9,167 nt of DNA from Bacteroidia bacterium. Its GTDB lineage: Bacteria > Bacteroidota > Bacteroidia > NS11-12g > UBA955. Shown piece by piece: positions 1-6,484 of this stretch. The position numbers were made by a program, and so were the translations under genes. The stretch's first letter is position 1. Each line of letters starts with the position of its first letter. The DNA lies in assembly GCA_020848595.1 (NCBI GenBank), contig JADLHV010000065.1, forward strand, positions 1-9,167, read 5' to 3'. The notes below the pieces were generated by a model, which did no database searches, was not told where the DNA came from, and worked only from the letters and a program-made list of their open reading frames with translations.

Positions 1-332
1 ATTCCCAATCCAGCGTATACAGAACCACCTGGACTATTAATATAAATTTGAATATCGCGATTTGGGTTAGTACTTTCTAAGAAGAGCAATTGTCCCATTA
101 CAATATTAGCAACCTCATCGTTGATAGGAACACCAAGAAATATGATTCTATCCATCATAAGACGAGAGAAGATATCCATAGCCGCTATATTCAGCGGGCG
201 TTCTTCAATGATATTAGGAGTCAGGTTAGTTATAACATGCGGAGTAGCGTTGTTAATATATCTGTCAACTGTTAGACTGTTCAGGCCAAGATGTTTGTTG
301 GCGTATTTTTTAAATTCGTTTCCGTGGTCCAT
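1..332 (-). CDS. clpP: ATP-dependent Clp protease proteolytic subunit ClpP (5' part, cut by window edge)
   Basis: ClpP is the serine peptidase that forms the cytoplasmic barrel receiving unfolded substrates from ClpX or a similar ATPase. The first 110 residues are visible. A Bacteroidota-type N-terminal stretch of about 40 residues leads into IIEERPLNIAAMDIFSRL (residues 41-58), then DRIIFLGVPI (61-70), the LLFLES helix (82-87) and the IYINSPGGSVYAGLG strand/loop (96-110), all hallmarks of the family. The catalytic Ser, His and Asp lie beyond the window. The start at 332 is the only plausible one, because an in-frame TGA lies five codons upstream. The gene is downstream of tig on the same strand with a 177-bp gap that carries its own promoter candidate. 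clpX would be expected next, but this cannot be seen. Identification is from motifs and is secure. Confidence 0.96.
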   Translation of the reverse strand, partial: MDHGNEFKKYANKHLGLNSLTVDRYINNATPHVITNLTPNIIEERPLNIAAMDIFSRLMMDRIIFLGVPINDEVANIVMGQLLFLESTNPNRDIQIYINSPGGSVYAGLG

Positions 333-359
333 AATGATTTTTATTCAACAATAATTATA

Positions 360-391
360 CAAATTTATGGTATGTGACATAAAGGCGCAAA
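360..391 (-). promoter_or_regulatory. Bacteroidota-type promoter of clpP
   Basis: Read on the minus strand, TTTG (388-391) is followed after exactly 20 bases by TAAATTTG (360-367), a full match to the Bacteroidota consensus TTTG-N19-21-TAnnTTTG. Transcription would begin near 353-355, leaving about a 20-nt leader before the clpP ATG at 332. It lies in the tig-clpP gap, so clpP can be transcribed separately from tig. This is a consensus match only, without experimental support. Confidence 0.7.
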
Positions 392-421
392 TATTCCGTT
401 CAATCTGACCGATAAATCGAA

Positions 422-437
422 GAAAAATTTATTTTTC
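422..437 (-). terminator. possible weak hairpin terminator after tig
   Basis: GAAAAAT and ATTTTTC form a perfect 7-bp stem with a 2-base loop, and on the minus strand the T-rich 3' arm runs on into TTC. A second hairpin sits closer to tig (453-473, ACTTGA/TCAAGT, 9-base loop). Both are AT-rich and weak. At most they would partly separate the tig and clpP transcripts, and partial read-through is likely. Confidence 0.25.
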
Positions 438-509
438 ACCCACTCACTTACCACTTGATTTTTAATTTCAAGTAATGAATTAGACTGAAGATATTAAAAA
501 GGTTGCAGC

Positions 510-1883
510 TTAGTGCTGGTGATTGTGTGCCTCTATTTGCTTATAGAATTCCTCTATTGTAACCGGTTTATCGTTGTAAGAAATGATATTTTTGATTTCG
601 TTATAGACTTTTCTTCTAAGAGCGATATCATTCATTTGTTCAACATAATCTCTTTTTTTAAGGCTATCATCACTAAATTTCTTTACAAATTCGAATTCAG
701 GGTTCTGTAAACCATAATTTCTAAACATTGAAAGCGTATATCCTAAAGATGCTTGTTCGATATCTTCTTGATTGATTACAACGTTAAATTGCTTAGCAGC
801 TTTTTCGCGAATTAAAATTTCTCTTAATACTTTTGATTCTTCCTGATAGCGTTCGTCAACGTTTTCTGCATTATAGTTTTCCTCTTTAGTACTAATTAAC
901 CATCTTTTCAAAAATGCATCAGGCAAAGGCACATGATGTTTTTCAGTCAATAAATGACCAATCATATGTTCAACGTGTTGTTCGCTTTCATTTTTATAGT
1001 AAGCTTCAATATTTTCTTTTATTTTAGCTTTAAATGTATCCAAATCAGTAGCTACATTTTCGCCTAAAACTTTATCAAAAAGTTCTTGATTAAGCTCTGC
1101 AGGAATTCTGCGACTAGCATCTTCTACAACTAATTGGAAAGATTTATTTAAGTCTTTAACAGCTTCCTTAGCTAATCCTAATGAACTTGCAATTACACTT
1201 TCGTTATCGTTAAATAATTTGAAAATATCTACGGTTAGAGTATCGCCTGTTTTTTTCCCGATAATAGAGTTTTTTAAATCGCCATCAGTAATAAGTTCAG
1301 GAGTAAAAGAAGTTTTTTTATCACTAACGCCACCATCTAAAGGTTCATTTTTGTCATTTAATTCAGTAAGGACAGCATTAACGACATCCTTTTCTTCAAT
1401 GCTATCAGTTTTGTCCATGGTGCCATAGCGCACTTGAAGGGTTTCTAACTCCTTGTTAACTTCAGCATCATCAACACTAATAACAAAACGATCTAAACTA
1501 TCTTTAGAAGAAATATTAAATTCAAAAATCGGCGCTAAACCTAAGTCAAAAGCAAAAGTGTAATCTTCTTTAGTATCGATATCAACATCCGATGCAACTG
1601 TTTCGCTTGCAAGAGGTTGAGCAATTATATCAATATTATTTTCTTTAAGGTAATCGTATAAACTTTGAGAAGCGAGTTTATTAATTTCGTCAACTAAGAT
1701 ACTTTTACCATAAATACTTTTGATCATTCCCATTGGAGCGGCACCTTGACGGAAACCTTTAACGGAGATGTTTTTTTGATGTTTCTTAAGCTCTTTTTCT
1801 ACTGATTCTGCGTAGTCGGCTTTGGTCAATGCCACAGTTAGTGTAGCGTTGAGATCGTCAATTTTATTGAAATTTAATTCCAT
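510..1883 (-). CDS. tig: trigger factor, ribosome-associated chaperone
   Basis: Trigger factor binds beside the ribosome exit tunnel and shields nascent chains. The ribosome-docking signature GFRQGAAP is at residues 43-50, the same position as GFRKGKVP in the E. coli protein as I recall it, followed by the expected IKSIYG. Domain order is the N-terminal ribosome-binding domain (about 1-120), the FKBP-like insert (about 150-255) and the helical C-terminal chaperone arms (about 260-445). At 457 residues the length is normal for Bacteroidota. The FKBP part is diverged: the MxPGFE-type pocket segment reads ITDGDLKNSI (198-207), so peptidyl-prolyl isomerase activity is doubtful. The tail ends HNHQH. 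It starts at an ATG with no clear ribosome binding site, downstream of the tRNA-Leu terminator, and precedes clpP in the widespread tig-clpP order. Confidence 0.96.
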   Translation of the reverse strand: MELNFNKIDDLNATLTVALTKADYAESVEKELKKHQKNISVKGFRQGAAPMGMIKSIYGKSILVDEINKLASQSLYDYLKENNIDIIAQPLASETVASDVDIDTKEDYTFAFDLGLAPIFEFNISSKDSLDRFVISVDDAEVNKELETLQVRYGTMDKTDSIEEKDVVNAVLTELNDKNEPLDGGVSDKKTSFTPELITDGDLKNSIIGKKTGDTLTVDIFKLFNDNESVIASSLGLAKEAVKDLNKSFQLVVEDASRRIPAELNQELFDKVLGENVATDLDTFKAKIKENIEAYYKNESEQHVEHMIGHLLTEKHHVPLPDAFLKRWLISTKEENYNAENVDERYQEESKVLREILIREKAAKQFNVVINQEDIEQASLGYTLSMFRNYGLQNPEFEFVKKFSDDSLKKRDYVEQMNDIALRRKVYNEIKNIISYNDKPVTIEEFYKQIEAHNHQH

Positions 1884-1915
1884 GGGATGTTTGCTTGCGA
1901 TTTCTTAGAGGGGTT

Positions 1916-1946
1916 AAAGAATATTGCGAATCACTTTTATTGAAAA
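1916..1946 (-). promoter_or_regulatory. weak promoter candidate for tig
   Basis: On the minus strand TTTT (1943-1946) is followed after 19 bases by TATTCTTT (1916-1923), which matches TAnnTTTG at four of its six defined positions. It would give a leader of about 25-30 nt. The -33 part overlaps the T tract of the tRNA terminator. It is proposed only because tig needs a start signal after that terminator; read-through from the tRNA promoter is the alternative. Confidence 0.2.
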
Positions 1947-1976
1947 AAGACACCGAATGTATCCGATGTCTTTTTT
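1943..1976 (-). terminator. intrinsic terminator of tRNA-Leu(UAG)
   Basis: AAAAAAGACA and TGTCTTTTTT form a perfect 10-bp stem around a 14-base loop, and the 3' arm supplies a run of six T on the minus strand. It starts 3 bases after the tRNA discriminator base, so it should end the tRNA transcript just before tig. The A and T runs make it symmetrical, but no gene converges from the other side. Confidence 0.8.
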
Positions 1977-1979
1977 GTG

Positions 1980-2061
1980 TGCGGATGAAGGGACTCGAAC
2001 CCCCACGCCTTTCGGCACCAGATCCTAAGTCTGGCACGGCTACCAATTACGCCACATCCGC
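1980..2061 (-). tRNA. tRNA-Leu(UAG)
   Basis: On the minus strand the acceptor stem GCGGATG pairs with CATCCGC, followed by discriminator A at 1980. The anticodon arm is CCAGA-CTTAGGA-TCTGG with anticodon TAG (2025-2027 on the plus strand), which reads CUN leucine codons. The long variable arm (GCC-GAAA-GGC) and the A discriminator are class II Leu traits. The T loop is GTTCGAGTC; two of the T-stem pairs would be G-U. CCA is not encoded and must be added after transcription. The terminator follows at once. Confidence 0.95.
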
Positions 2062-2095
2062 TTTTCTTGATTCCCGTCTTTTGAAATCAGGGCTG

Positions 2096-2126
2096 CAAAG
2101 GTAATTAATATTTGGTAAATATAAAA
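2096..2126 (-). promoter_or_regulatory. promoter of tRNA-Leu(UAG)
   Basis: TACCTTTG (2096-2103, minus strand) is a full match to the TAnnTTTG -7 box, with TTTT at 2123-2126 after a 19-base spacer as a 3-of-4 match to the -33 TTTG. Transcription would begin near 2090 and give a 5' leader of about 28 nt for RNase P to remove. It occupies most of the 77-bp gap between the tRNA and the hydrolase gene. Confidence 0.6.
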
Positions 2127-2138
2127 TGGAAAAGTGAT

Positions 2139-3125
2139 TTAATACCAGTTTATATAGTTAAAAAGTTCTAATTCGCAGTCAAACAGATGGTTACAAGCCT
2201 TTCTCAAGCTTTTTGCCCCACTTATACTGTTCGTCATTATGATGATATAGAATTTATTTGTCTTGTCTAATAATAGGATATGATTGTAAGACCAATTGCA
2301 TCCCCATTGCCAAAGTATTGGATAGCCTGTGCTTTGATCAATACCCATACCATTGCCCCACTTTAAATTTTTATATCGATGTACTGAAATGGTTTGTGAT
2401 ACTATTGAATCTGGAATATCCGATTTCATTAGCGCATAGACAAAATTATTGATATCATTAATATTGGTAAATAAAGTACCATTGGCTTTAGGCTCATCAA
2501 ATTTTCTAAGTTGGCGGTGCAGTTTCGTTTTTTCGTAATACCCATCTACAAAATCATCAAAACTATCTTGCCAAACAAAGGAGGTATGGTTCATCAATAA
2601 GGGCTTGAAAACAATGGTTTGTGCTAAATATTCCAAAGATTTTCCGCTAATATCTTCTAACATCTTTTGAAGTAATAGATAGTTGTTTTCGGAGTATTTG
2701 AATGTATCGATTTGTGAATGAATTAAACATGAGTCTGAACTAGGCATTGAATGTCTTAACAGAGCTAAAGGATCGATTTTTACTGTTTCGCCATTGCAAT
2801 TTTTAACGGGCAAGTAATTTCTCAATTCGGGATGCGATTTGCGCATAGTCCAGAACAAATAAGCAAAAACTGTTTTACTAAGAGATGCCGCTTCAAAAAT
2901 GGTATATTTAGACACTTGATTACCGCTAGCATTGGTGTTTTGACTTAATTGAAATTGAACTTGATTTTTTTCGTTATTAAATGCGGCTACCCAAGTATTC
3001 ACATCACTTAAGTATTGTGGTAAATCGGCTAAATGTGCTTTAATTTTAGATTGTTGTTGATTGTTGTTATCGCTGCAAGCAGGTACAAGTAAAACAATTA
3101 AGAGGATATAAGTAAATCTGGGCAT
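2139..3125 (-). CDS. serine hydrolase of the class C beta-lactamase-like family, lipoprotein
   Basis: This is a predicted lipid-anchored periplasmic or outer-membrane hydrolase with the penicillin-binding fold; its substrate is unknown. The N-terminus has a hydrophobic stretch ending in the lipobox LVPAC (Cys17). The nucleophile motif is SLSK (Ser81, Lys84) inside FEAASLSKTVF. The second motif is YSENNYLLLQ (Tyr144), where family members usually read YSN or YSG. The third region is LWQWGCNW (271-278), with Gln where HxG or KTG is typical. The usual HTSGL segment reads RHSMPSS (124-130). The protein has 328 residues. I start it at the ATG at 3125: the frame extends one codon to a TTG at 3128, but the -7 box ends only 7 bases from there. 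It diverges from the GH3 gene. The family is fairly sure, but activity is uncertain. Nothing specifically suggests antibiotic resistance. Confidence 0.82.
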   Translation of the reverse strand: MPRFTYILLIVLLVPACSDNNNQQQSKIKAHLADLPQYLSDVNTWVAAFNNEKNQVQFQLSQNTNASGNQVSKYTIFEAASLSKTVFAYLFWTMRKSHPELRNYLPVKNCNGETVKIDPLALLRHSMPSSDSCLIHSQIDTFKYSENNYLLLQKMLEDISGKSLEYLAQTIVFKPLLMNHTSFVWQDSFDDFVDGYYEKTKLHRQLRKFDEPKANGTLFTNINDINNFVYALMKSDIPDSIVSQTISVHRYKNLKWGNGMGIDQSTGYPILWQWGCNWSYNHILLLDKTNKFYIIIMTNSISGAKSLRKACNHLFDCELELFNYINWY

Positions 3126-3134
3126 CAATCATTG

Positions 3135-3142
3135 CAAAGGTA
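3135..3142 (-). promoter_or_regulatory. -7 box of the serine hydrolase gene
   Basis: TACCTTTG on the minus strand matches TAnnTTTG fully, but no good TTTG is found 19-21 bases upstream. The box ends 9 bases before the ATG at 3125, so the mRNA leader would be only a few bases long. This supports the ATG over the TTG one codon earlier. Confidence 0.5.
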
Positions 3143-3206
3143 TGAAATTGCTTATATTCTTTAATTTTTAGCTTTAAATTGAACATAATTATTTGAGATT
3201 AAGTAC

Positions 3207-3214
3207 TATATTTG
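3207..3214 (+). promoter_or_regulatory. -7 box of the GH3-family gene
   Basis: TATATTTG matches TAnnTTTG fully; no clear -33 TTTG is present at the usual distance. Transcription would begin near 3219-3221, about 14 nt before the ATG at 3234. A purine-rich GAGGAAGGA (3216-3224) ends 9 bases before the ATG and resembles a Shine-Dalgarno site, which is unusual in this phylum and might be coincidental. Confidence 0.5.
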
Positions 3215-3233
3215 CGAGGAAGGACAGACAAAT

Positions 3234-4748
3234 ATGGCGGTAATCAGTACGATGATGAGTTGGTATTTTAGGAAGCGATTGTCTTCTATAGATACTGCTA
3301 TAAAAAATGCGCCTGCTGTTCAATTAGATGTATTAAAACGTTTAATTTCGGATGCTAAAGATACCGAATGGGGAAGACAATACGACTTTAAGAGTATTCA
3401 AAATTACAACGATTTCAAAAATAGATTTCCAATTCAAGATTACGAGACTTTAAAGCCTTTGATTGATAGGGTTATGAAAGGAGAGTCGGATATTTTATGG
3501 CCAGGTGAAATTATATGGTTTGCTAAGAGCAGTGGCACAACAAACGACAAAAGCAAATTCATACCAGTTAGTTACGAAACCTTAGAAGAATGCCATTTTC
3601 AAGGGGGCAAAGATATTTTAACCTATTACTTACTAAATGCTCCTGATTCGGATATTTTCGATGGGAAAAGTTTATTAATAGGAGGTAGTCATAAAATTAA
3701 CTCATTTAATGACAGTTCCTATTATGGTGATTTAAGTGCTGTTTTGATGAATAATATGCCTACATGGGCTAATTTATTAAAAACCCCTGACAAATCTATT
3801 GCATTAATGGACGATTGGGAGCTAAAGTTAGAGAAGATGGCCAATCAAGTTATTAATGAAAATGTAACAAGTATTTCGGGTGTTCCTACCTGGACTTTAG
3901 TTTTATTAGAGAAATTACTTCTTAAGAAAGGGGTCAAAGATATTTCTGAAGTATGGCCTAATTTACAATTATATATACATGGGGGTGTCAGTTTTGCACC
4001 ATATCGAGATGTGTTTAAGAATTTAATTGGCAATAGCAAGATGCGTTATCTTGAAACATATAATGCTAGTGAAGGTTTTTTTGGATTACAAAACGATTTA
4101 TTAGATCCATCTATGTTGCTTATGCCCGATTACGGTATATTCTATGAATTTGTTAAAGTAAGTGATTTAGATCAAGCACATCCTCAAACCTATTTACTAG
4201 GAGAAGTAGAAACGGGGATTAATTACGCTATTATAATCAGTAATAATAGTGGATTGTGGCGTTATCAAATTGGAGACACAATTGTATTTTCATCGACTCA
4301 GCCTTATAAATTCACCATTACAGGACGAACAAAATTATTTATAAATGCTTTTGGAGAAGAAGTAGTAATAGACAATGCAGAACGAGCCATTGCTCATGCT
4401 TGTTCTATGACAGATAGTAAAGTAAGAGAGTATACTGCAGCACCAATTTATCTCGATCAAAAAGATCAGGCTGGTCATGAATGGCTCATTGAATTTGAGA
4501 AAGAGCCACATAGTATTCATGATTTTGCTACCGCATTAGATAGCAAACTTAAAGAAGTTAATAGCGATTACGAAGCCAAGAGGCACAAGGACATTGCTTT
4601 AAAGATGCCTAAAATTCAAACTATGCCAGGCAATACATTTTATAATTGGCTAAAATTTAAAGGTAAACTAGGTGGACAACATAAAGTGCCGCGATTAAGC
4701 AATGACAGAAAAGTGGTAGATGAGATTTTGAGTTTAGGCTCTAATTGA
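3234..4748 (+). CDS. GH3-family acyl-acid amido synthetase (acyl-adenylating enzyme)
   Basis: GH3 proteins belong to the adenylate-forming superfamily. Plant members activate a carboxylic acid with ATP and join it to an amino acid; the substrates of bacterial members are largely unknown. All core motifs are present: the ATP loop SSGTT (99-103), YNASEGFFG (276-284), WRYQIGD (342-348) and GRTKLFINAFGEEV (364-377). The C-terminal KGKLGGQHKVPRL (476-488) carries the family's conserved lysine segment. At 504 residues it is a full-length, apparently intact cytoplasmic enzyme without a signal peptide. It starts at an ATG 20 bases after a -7 box and diverges from the serine hydrolase. The clc gene follows 56 bp downstream on the same strand and may be cotranscribed, though no shared function is apparent. 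Family assignment is strong; the physiological reaction is unknown. Confidence 0.93.
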   Translation: MAVISTMMSWYFRKRLSSIDTAIKNAPAVQLDVLKRLISDAKDTEWGRQYDFKSIQNYNDFKNRFPIQDYETLKPLIDRVMKGESDILWPGEIIWFAKSSGTTNDKSKFIPVSYETLEECHFQGGKDILTYYLLNAPDSDIFDGKSLLIGGSHKINSFNDSSYYGDLSAVLMNNMPTWANLLKTPDKSIALMDDWELKLEKMANQVINENVTSISGVPTWTLVLLEKLLLKKGVKDISEVWPNLQLYIHGGVSFAPYRDVFKNLIGNSKMRYLETYNASEGFFGLQNDLLDPSMLLMPDYGIFYEFVKVSDLDQAHPQTYLLGEVETGINYAIIISNNSGLWRYQIGDTIVFSSTQPYKFTITGRTKLFINAFGEEVVIDNAERAIAHACSMTDSKVREYTAAPIYLDQKDQAGHEWLIEFEKEPHSIHDFATALDSKLKEVNSDYEAKRHKDIALKMPKIQTMPGNTFYNWLKFKGKLGGQHKVPRLSNDRKVVDEILSLGSN

Positions 4749-4804
4749 TATCACACTTTTTTTAAACTATACAAGTACTAAATCTATTAGGATTTTTTCA
4801 AACA

Positions 4805-6286
4805 TTGCATACTAGTTTTGAATTGACTAATTTTGACCACTCATTGAATAGGTTCAAGTCAGAAAATAGCGATGGAATTTGGTCGAGATTTAGACATAAT
4901 AAATGGGTAGACAAGTCAATTATCTATCTTAAAAAATTATATGATAGGTCTATTGAATCAGGCTCACAGTGGCGATTACAAGCATTGCAATTTGTTCCAT
5001 TTTTCTTTGCATCATTTTTAACAGGATTAATTGCATTTTTATACAGTAGAATAATTAGTTTTACAGAGCGTAAATCTATGGAGATTTATGAGTTCAATCA
5101 TGCACTAATATTTTTAATAACACCCTTAACATTTTTATTATCATGGTGGTTAGTCGTGCGGTTTGCTCCATTTGCAAGAGGTAGTGGGATACCGCAAGTT
5201 ATTGCATCTATAGAATTAACAAAATCTAAAAAAGAGGATAAAACATCTTTATTTTTAAGCGTCAGAATTATTATTGTTAAAATTCTTTCTAGTGCTATAA
5301 AAATGTTAGGAGGCGGGATATTAGGAAGAGAAGGTCCAACGATTCAAATTTCGAGTTCTATATTCAATGTTATATATAAGCGCTTGCCAAATTGGTGGAT
5401 GCCAATAGCACAAAGGAATATATTGATTGCAGGAGCAGCATCTGGACTTTCGGCCGCATTTAACACACCATTAGGTGGAATTATTTTTGCGATAGAAGAG
5501 CTTTCAAAATTTCACATAAAATACTATAAGTCGAGCTTACTTATTGCAGTGATTATAGCTGGTTTAACAGCTCAAACTTTTGGTGGTTCGTATTTATATT
5601 TAGGCTATCCACCTGCAAAGTATACGAGTAAATGGGTGTATGTAGGTTTAGTTTTAGTTGCAGTAGTAGTTGGATATTTTGGAAGCAAAATGTGCGAATA
5701 CATGTATCTCTTTATGGGTTTTGTAGCTAAGCAAAAAACGAAATTCAAACAAGTTGGTATTATAGTGTTATGTGGTTTGTTTATGGCCACATTAATTTAT
5801 TTTGTTGGGGTAAATTCTATGGGGTCAGGAAAAGAACTTATGGAGACCACATTATTTACCGACCAAAAGAAAGTCGATTGGTATTTACCATTTGTTCGAA
5901 TGAGTGGATTAGTAGCGACATTTAGTTGTGGAGGAGCTGGAGGGATATTTGCCCCATCTTTAAGCATAGGCGCCACTTTCGGGTCTTTAGTTGCCGAAAT
6001 AATGGGTATGACAGCGGGGAATGCTAATTTATTAATTTTAGTTGGGATGGTTGGCTTTTTAACTTCCGTTACGAGAGCACCATTTACATCTGCCATCATT
6101 GTGTTTGAAATGACGGATAGACACAGCATTATTTTCTTTCTATTTATGGGAGCACTTATAGCCAATATTGTTTCCACACGATTTAATAAGAAATCATTCT
6201 ATGACTTATTAAAAGACGACTATATTAAATCTGTTGAAGACAAGGTTGTTCCGGCTGTAGAGTCAAAAGAAACAAATAAAAGTTAA
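4805..6286 (+). CDS. ClC-family chloride transporter, probably a Cl-/H+ exchanger
   Basis: This is an inner-membrane anion transporter with many hydrophobic segments between about residues 60 and 460 and no C-terminal CBS domains. The chloride-site motifs are GSGIP (126-130), GREGP (174-178, gating Glu176) and GGIFAP (379-384). By alignment from memory with the E. coli protein, Glu232 in FAIEEL matches the internal proton glutamate (E203) and Tyr466 in KKSFYDLL matches the central tyrosine (Y445). Both glutamates suggest exchange rather than a channel, and the serine in GSGIP suggests chloride over nitrate. The start is unsettled: the first in-frame ATG comes only at residue 92, after the first membrane helix, so a non-ATG start is needed. 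TTG at 4805 is used here; TTGs at 4823 and 4844 are alternatives. It lies 56 bp after the GH3 gene. Confidence 0.93.
   Translation: MHTSFELTNFDHSLNRFKSENSDGIWSRFRHNKWVDKSIIYLKKLYDRSIESGSQWRLQALQFVPFFFASFLTGLIAFLYSRIISFTERKSMEIYEFNHALIFLITPLTFLLSWWLVVRFAPFARGSGIPQVIASIELTKSKKEDKTSLFLSVRIIIVKILSSAIKMLGGGILGREGPTIQISSSIFNVIYKRLPNWWMPIAQRNILIAGAASGLSAAFNTPLGGIIFAIEELSKFHIKYYKSSLLIAVIIAGLTAQTFGGSYLYLGYPPAKYTSKWVYVGLVLVAVVVGYFGSKMCEYMYLFMGFVAKQKTKFKQVGIIVLCGLFMATLIYFVGVNSMGSGKELMETTLFTDQKKVDWYLPFVRMSGLVATFSCGGAGGIFAPSLSIGATFGSLVAEIMGMTAGNANLLILVGMVGFLTSVTRAPFTSAIIVFEMTDRHSIIFFLFMGALIANIVSTRFNKKSFYDLLKDDYIKSVEDKVVPAVESKETNKS
4813..4820 (+). promoter_or_regulatory. possible -7 box inside the clc 5' end
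   Basis: TAGTTTTG matches TAnnTTTG but has no TTTG at the right distance, and it lies inside the reading frame as called. If used, transcription would begin near 4825 and translation would have to start at the in-frame TTG at 4844. In an AT-rich genome such an octamer also arises by chance. Confidence 0.15.
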
Positions 6287-6310
6287 CCAGAAAAAGGATA
6301 GTTAACGCAT

Positions 6311-6411
6311 TACTTTGCTAGTGCCCACGACAAGATTCGAACTTGCACGACCAAACGGTCACCACCCCCTCAAGATGGCATGTCTACCAATTTCACCACG
6401 TGGGCAAAGTA
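6311..6411. repeat. 8-bp inverted repeat flanking tRNA-Leu(GAG)
   Basis: TACTTTGC (6311-6318) and GCAAAGTA (6404-6411) are exact reverse complements on either side of the tRNA gene; the right copy includes the first two tRNA bases. In the precursor, the 5' leader TACTTT could pair with AAAGTA in the 3' trailer and lengthen the acceptor stem, with the discriminator and four trailer bases bulged out. Confidence 0.5.
6322..6405 (-). tRNA. tRNA-Leu(GAG)
   Basis: On the minus strand the acceptor stem GCCCACG pairs with CGTGGGC, with discriminator A at 6322. The anticodon arm is CCATC-TTGAGGG-GGTGG with anticodon GAG (6369-6371 on the plus strand), which reads CUU and CUC. The long variable arm GACC-GTTT-GGTC and T arm GCAAG-TTCGAAT-CTTGT are typical of leucine tRNAs. 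CCA is not encoded. It converges with clc, whose stop is 36 bp away, and no clear terminator lies between them. It complements the UAG isoacceptor at 1980-2061. Confidence 0.95.
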
Positions 6412-6417
6412 GGGCGG

Positions 6418-6448
6418 CAAATATAGGATATCTTTTGAATTATTCAAA
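6418..6448 (-). promoter_or_regulatory. promoter of tRNA-Leu(GAG)
   Basis: On the minus strand TTTG (6445-6448), a 19-base spacer and TATATTTG (6418-6425) fully match the Bacteroidota consensus. Transcription would begin near 6412, leaving a leader of about 6-7 nt before the mature 5' end at 6405. The -33 element lies within a palindrome at 6433-6449. Confidence 0.75.
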
Positions 6449-6449
6449 A
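6433..6449. repeat. palindrome TTTTGAA-TTA-TTCAAAA between dgkA and tRNA-Leu(GAG)
   Basis: It consists of two perfect 7-bp arms around 3 bases, about 36 bp after the dgkA stop. As RNA it would form an AT-rich hairpin ending in AAAA on the minus strand, so it is a poor terminator for dgkA. As DNA it covers the -33 box of the tRNA promoter and could be a protein-binding site. Chance is possible in AT-rich DNA. Confidence 0.4.
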
Positions 6450-6484
6450 ATGCCAGTTATTAGTCGTTTGAAGGGCATAATGAA

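Noticed and set aside
90..354. Two overlapping small plus-strand frames at the left edge
   Set aside because: They are antisense to clpP, whose reading frame is clearly conserved; the peptides show no family features.
1864..2104. Small frames on both strands across the tRNA-Leu(UAG) and its terminator
   Set aside because: They run through a well-formed tRNA gene and its terminator, so they are not credible proteins.
2139..3125. Antibiotic-resistance beta-lactamase
   Set aside because: Only the general fold is supported; the second and third active-site motifs differ from true class C enzymes, and no AmpR-like regulator is adjacent.
5797..6177. A 126-codon minus-strand frame opposite clc
   Set aside because: It lies entirely antisense to conserved ClC helices, has no promoter or hairpin, and its peptide looks like a mirror of the membrane-protein codons.
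6287..6321. Terminator for clc before tRNA-Leu(GAG)
   Set aside because: No stable stem followed by a T run exists in these bases; the only pairing involves the tRNA flanks.
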